DNA of 64,000 nt from Bacteroidaceae bacterium. GTDB taxonomy: Bacteria > Bacteroidota > Bacteroidia > Bacteroidales > Bacteroidaceae. The notes below the pieces were generated by a model. The model had not been told where the DNA came from. It did no database searches and saw only the letters and a program-made list of their open reading frames with translations. Positions within the stretch are counted from its first letter, which is position 1. Each line of letters begins with the position of its first letter. Positions 60,588-64,000 of the stretch are shown here, piece by piece. Where the stretch lies: positions 124,001 to 188,000 of the forward strand of contig JAFXXQ010000047.1 of NCBI GenBank assembly GCA_017542145.1, read 5' to 3'. The position numbers and the translations under genes are program-made.

Positions 60588-60824
60588 ATGACTCGCGTTC
60601 TTCTCCTTATAGCCCTCCTGTACGTCGTCTTCATCTACCTGCCACGACGCATTAACCGCAGTATGTCTGGGACACCCACGAAACAGCGCCCCACCTCCCA
60701 TCAGGAACCAGTGGACAAGACCACCGTCACCCGCGTGGAAGAGCCCCGTCCCCGTGTCATAGACACCTCCGACGTTTCCGAAGCCCATTACGAGGAAGTA
60801 GAAGAAAAAGATGAAGGAATCTAA
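60588..60824 (+). CDS. DUF4834 family small membrane protein
   Basis: 78 residues: a single membrane span at the start (VLLLIALLYVVFIYLPRRI), then a polar tail ending 'HYEEVEEKDEGI'. This matches my recollection of the DUF4834 family, short Bacteroidetes proteins of unknown function. It starts 19 bp after pssA and its end overlaps the longest reading of the PEGA gene. Likely cotranscribed with pssA. Confidence 0.8.
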   Translation: MTRVLLLIALLYVVFIYLPRRINRSMSGTPTKQRPTSHQEPVDKTTVTRVEEPRPRVIDTSDVSEAHYEEVEEKDEGI

Positions 60825-60855
60825 TCGTCAACATGCAAAAATAAACCCACGTCCT

Positions 60856-62754
60856 ATGATACGTTCAAGTGTCAAGTCTCTCATCCTGCTGTCATTTCTG
60901 CTGTTTCTACCATCCATCTTGGAAGCCCAGAACAACATCTCTGTGAAGAGTTTCCGGCTATTGGAGACGGATCTTACCGCCAATCTCGAAGGCACCAAGG
61001 AAATTGACCAAAACGGCGAAGTTACTGCCCTCATCAAAGTCATCACCACCGAGCGAGGCTTTGTGTTCGACGTCGGGATGTTGGGCATCGTCCGACAAGT
61101 GCAGAAGATAGGCGAAATCTAGGTTTATGTCCCACATGGAGTCCAGCGCATCAGCATCAATCACCAGAGACTCGGCCGACTTGCCTCGCCCTATTATTTC
61201 GATATCCCCATCGAACAGGCACGCACTTATGAGTTGGAACTGACTACTAATCATGTCAAGACCATCGTCGAAGAAGATGCCGGAGGTGGATTTCTCTCCC
61301 TGCAAGTCATCCCCAATTCCGCCATCGTATTCATCGACAACCAGCTGCAAAAGCTGAAGAGCGACGGCTCACTATCCATCTTCCTGCTCTATGGTGACCA
61401 TTCCTACCGTGTAGAGGCTCCAGGTTATAAAGCCGAAACAGGAACCATCTCTGTAGTTTCAGAGGATACAAGGACGCTTAGCGTTACTCTTCAGTCGGCC
61501 CAAGCTACCATCACATTCATTACCGACATGGACGATGCCGAGATTTGGGTCAACAATGAGCAAAGGGGCATAGGCCAATGGACAGGAAATCTTGGAGCCG
61601 GAACCTATATTGTCGAGACGCGAAAGACAGGCCACCGTCCCCAACGCGTCACGCTCACCTTCGCCGAACAAGAGAAACGAACCGTCAACCTTGTCGCCCC
61701 CATCCCCATCGTAGGCAAGCTACGTACGGAGAGCGAGCCTTCGGGAGCGGACGTCTTTCTGGACGGGAAACTCCTTGGACAGACACCGGGTATCTTCAAA
61801 GACATTCCCGTTGGCAATCAGCGCATCGTGCTCCGCAAGCAAGGTTTTGAGGAAAAGACCGAGGAAGTCACTATTGAAGAAGGACAAATCACAGCCATTA
61901 CGGTGGAGATGACCCCTCTGCCTAAAACAAGGGCAGAATTAGCCAAGGAAAAAGCTGAGGAAAGAGCAAAGGCAAAAGCTGAAGCAAAGTTAAAGAAAGA
62001 AGAAGAGGATAAGATAAAAGCTGAGGAAAAAGCCAAAGCAAAAGAAGAAGCCAAACTGAAGAAAGAAGAAAAGGCCAAGGCAAAAGAACTCGAGAAAGCA
62101 AAGAAAAAAGAAGAGACAAAAACCAAGGCAGAAGAAAAAGCCAAGTCCAAGGAACAGGCAGAAATAAAGGAAAAGCCCACCAAGGGCAACACCCCTTCCG
62201 CTATACCTTATTATTATAAAAAGAATCTTGCCTTCTATACTGATGCCCATTACCAGTTGGGGACACCTTCCGCAGCGGGCATCGCTCTTGGTGCCTATTT
62301 CAAAGGCATTCATGCTGAGGTCGCCTATGACTTCCCGATCGCTTCCCCTGTTCCACTCTACTGGACGTTCTTCGGCGACAGCGGACTTGCATCCGACCCT
62401 ATCCGTCAGGAATACAAAACCACTTCGCTCTTCTGCGGAAGCCTGGGCTACGGCTTTGTCTTTGCCCAGCGTCTGCGTCTGACACCTCGCGTTGGAGCCG
62501 GGCTGCTCACCATTATCGCTGAAGCGCCCTCTTTCCCTTCCGCCCGTTATCAACAGACTTACGTCTTCTCTGGCACGGCCTCCCTACGTGCTGAATACGC
62601 ACTCACACCTTATCTGAGCGTTAATCTCACTCCGACCTATACCCTCCCCATCCAACGTGGAGTAATAGCTGAGCTACTTTCTGCCCATTCGTCAACCATT
62701 GAGCGTTGGAATAACGGCTTCTCACTACGTGCCGGTATCTCATTTAACTTCTAA
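60856..62754 (+). pseudogene. PEGA-domain envelope protein interrupted by an in-frame amber codon
   Basis: Read through one TAG at 61120-61122, this is a single 632-codon frame. Signal peptide MIRSSVKSLILLSFLLFLPS from the ATG at 60856, then a beta domain broken at 'VQKIGEI-TAG-VYVPHGVQRI'. The family position suggests the stop replaces Trp (TGG to TAG). After it come three PEGA repeats (around 61285-61910, for example 'SEPSGADVFLDGKLLGQTPG'), a long Lys/Glu/Ala-rich charged helix (61930-62180), and a C-terminal barrel-like or transthyretin-like domain ending 'AGISFNF'. Function unknown. PEGA domains are surface or envelope modules. An ATG at 60811 is also in frame. Without readthrough the C-terminal 500 residues could only be made from an internal start. 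Confidence 0.8.
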
Positions 62755-62767
62755 AAGACAAAGAGCC

Positions 62768-64000
62768 ATGAACCGAATCTCACATATACGCTCCGCTTTC
62801 TGCCTATTTGCAACCACGTTGCTGCTTGCGGCTTGTACCGAAAAGGGCCTTTACGATATCGAACGCACCACACTCACCCTTCAGCCCCATGTCCTCAAGG
62901 TCAGCCCCTCGTCGTTTGTCTTCGACGGTAACAATGGAGGACGTGCTCAGTTTTCTATTGAGTCGCAGAACACCGGATGGGAGGTAGTCGGGCTGCCCGA
63001 CTGGCTGAAAGCCGACGGCACCTCGTCAGGAAACGAATCTACGGGCACAGGAACCGTCACTTTCACAGCCGCGCCCAACATCAGCGCCATAGCCCGCACC
63101 ACCGTCATCCAAGTCAAATCCACCGAGGACGACTGGGTATATGACGTGCCCATTACCCTGGTACAGTCCAGAGCTATCTTCCACATCATCCCCTCCACAT
63201 CGACAGTCACGTTCAACGGAGGGGCTTCCAGCCAGACCGTCGGTATCACTACGCTTACCAACGAATGGACGGTTACCCCTCTGGCCGACCTTACGGACTG
63301 GTGCAAGGTAACCCGTACGGACAACAGCCACATCCAAATCAGCGTTCAGCCCAACACCCACTCCGTCAGCCGCACAGGGCATATTGAGTTGGCAACAGAT
63401 ACCCGAAACGCGACCATCGCTGTCACGCAACGCCCCGCAGGCATCAAGGGGGTCATCGCCCAGGTCAACTTCGCCCAGGCAGGTGGCTCGCAGCAATTAG
63501 GAACCATCTCTGTCGAAGCGCCCTGGACGGCCCAGACCTCCGAAAGCTGGCTCTCGCTCACGCCTGCCACAGCCGAAGCAGGCGACACTAAGATTGCCAT
63601 CCACGCCCGTGCCAACGACAGCATGAACCCCCGCACAGGCTACGTCTATATCGTCGTTTCGGACGAGACCAAACAGGAAATCAAGGTCGAGCAGGAGGGC
63701 ATTTCCTTCGATGTCGAGCCCACGTCCTTCTCGTTCCCTGCCGCAGGGAGCGACGAGGAACGTGCAGCCGAGTTTACCGTCACCACCAACGCCCCCTGGA
63801 TGCTTTCCGGCACGTTGCCCGACTGGATTATCCTCAACAGAGAAAAGGGCGACGCTACGGCCAAAGTCAAGTTGATTGTCCGCAGCAATCCCTCCTCAAC
63901 ATCCCGTTCAGCCACTCTCACCCTACGTCCTACGGCCGTCAACTCCCCCCGTTATATCTCCGTCACGCAAAAGGGGATCAACGTCGATGTCTCGGGCGAC
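62768..64000 (+). CDS. BACON-domain lipoprotein, 3' end outside window
   Basis: An open frame of 411 codons that runs off the right edge. It begins MNRISHIRSAFCLFATTLLLAACTE, with a lipobox at LLAAC. At least four BACON-type immunoglobulin-like repeats follow, each with a 'SPSSFVFDGNNGG...W...LP.WL' or 'F.VTTNAPWMLSG' pattern ending in a 'VTQ' or 'VEQ' strand (for example 'ATIAVTQRPAG', 'QEIKVEQEGIS'). BACON domains in Bacteroidetes surface proteins are thought to bind mucin or other glycans or to act as spacers. The gene begins 13 bp after the PEGA gene and is probably cotranscribed with it. Later domains are not visible. Confidence 0.85.
   Translation, partial: MNRISHIRSAFCLFATTLLLAACTEKGLYDIERTTLTLQPHVLKVSPSSFVFDGNNGGRAQFSIESQNTGWEVVGLPDWLKADGTSSGNESTGTGTVTFTAAPNISAIARTTVIQVKSTEDDWVYDVPITLVQSRAIFHIIPSTSTVTFNGGASSQTVGITTLTNEWTVTPLADLTDWCKVTRTDNSHIQISVQPNTHSVSRTGHIELATDTRNATIAVTQRPAGIKGVIAQVNFAQAGGSQQLGTISVEAPWTAQTSESWLSLTPATAEAGDTKIAIHARANDSMNPRTGYVYIVVSDETKQEIKVEQEGISFDVEPTSFSFPAAGSDEERAAEFTVTTNAPWMLSGTLPDWIILNREKGDATAKVKLIVRSNPSSTSRSATLTLRPTAVNSPRYISVTQKGINVDVSGD

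Noticed and set aside
1..64000. Polysaccharide utilization locus with susC/susD
   Set aside because: Several glycoside hydrolases are present, but no SusC/SusD pair or hybrid two-component regulator is seen, so I do not call a PUL.

Overview
The window looks like chromosomal DNA of a Bacteroidales bacterium, most likely Prevotellaceae. The evidence is as follows. Promoters follow the Bacteroidetes pattern TTTG / 20 bp / TAnnTTTG, and several are exact. Several families are typical of the phylum: DUF6029, DUF4834, BACON, PEGA, Omp28-related and S9B DPP IV proteins. Five secreted proteins end in a tail of the type 'YDLxGRxV...GLYIxNGKKVxVK'. There is no rRNA, tRNA, transposase, CRISPR array or phage gene in view.

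Layout. 1-6.7 kb (minus): end of an acyltransferase, then an operon-like run cstA-dnaE-trxA-small acidic protein. 7.0-8.4 kb (plus): GHL10 glycosyl hydrolase. 8.4-15.9 kb (minus): six-gene block of secreted thioredoxin-fold proteins (two Omp28-type, one TlpA-type, one Cys-less paralogue), a DUF6029 outer-membrane protein and a small sorted protein. 16.4-20.3 kb (plus): DPP IV, a GH29 fucosidase broken at a poly-T tract, and a small protein. 20.4-25.8 kb (minus): large GLUG surface protein and aspS. 25.9-29.3 kb (plus): AlkD-like and Ogt repair proteins overlapping a GH5 enzyme. 29.4-32.5 kb (minus): a parallel beta-helix lipoprotein and PepD. 32.6-33.5 kb (plus): small membrane protein and a lipidated OmpH/Skp. 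33.5-36.0 kb (minus): rsmG, metallo-hydrolase, outer-membrane protein, thioesterase. 36.1-42.9 kb (plus): ABC-F, M13 peptidase, short MetA, U32 protein. 42.9-44.6 kb (minus): pncA-pncB. 44.9-50.3 kb (plus): GH29, GH18-ThuA fusion, BASS-like transporter, nitroreductase, small helical protein. 50.7-52.7 kb (minus): prs and a TlpA-type lipoprotein. 53.4-57.1 kb (plus): valS and a coiled-coil protein. 57.2-59.6 kb (minus): ECF sigma operon and rnz. 59.7-64.0 kb (plus): pssA, DUF4834, a PEGA gene cut by an amber codon, and a BACON lipoprotein running off the end.

The coding content is mostly housekeeping plus glycan and peptide foraging (two GH29, GH5, GH18, GHL10, DPP IV, PepD, M13). The unusual signal is in the short repeats. 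At least seven places carry tandem units phased at exactly 21 bp (two turns of B-DNA), with different unit sequences at different loci. Two of these arrays lie inside a ~310-bp element present in two inverted copies, each upstream of a secreted-protein gene in the same relative orientation. Five unrelated genes carry related 8-bp repeats inside the coding frame. A 23-bp-phased array with nested inverted repeats separates two convergent genes at 50.4 kb. Other low-complexity stretches supply start codons, stop codons and signal peptides. I know of no described system that accounts for the 21-bp phasing, and it is the observation most worth following.
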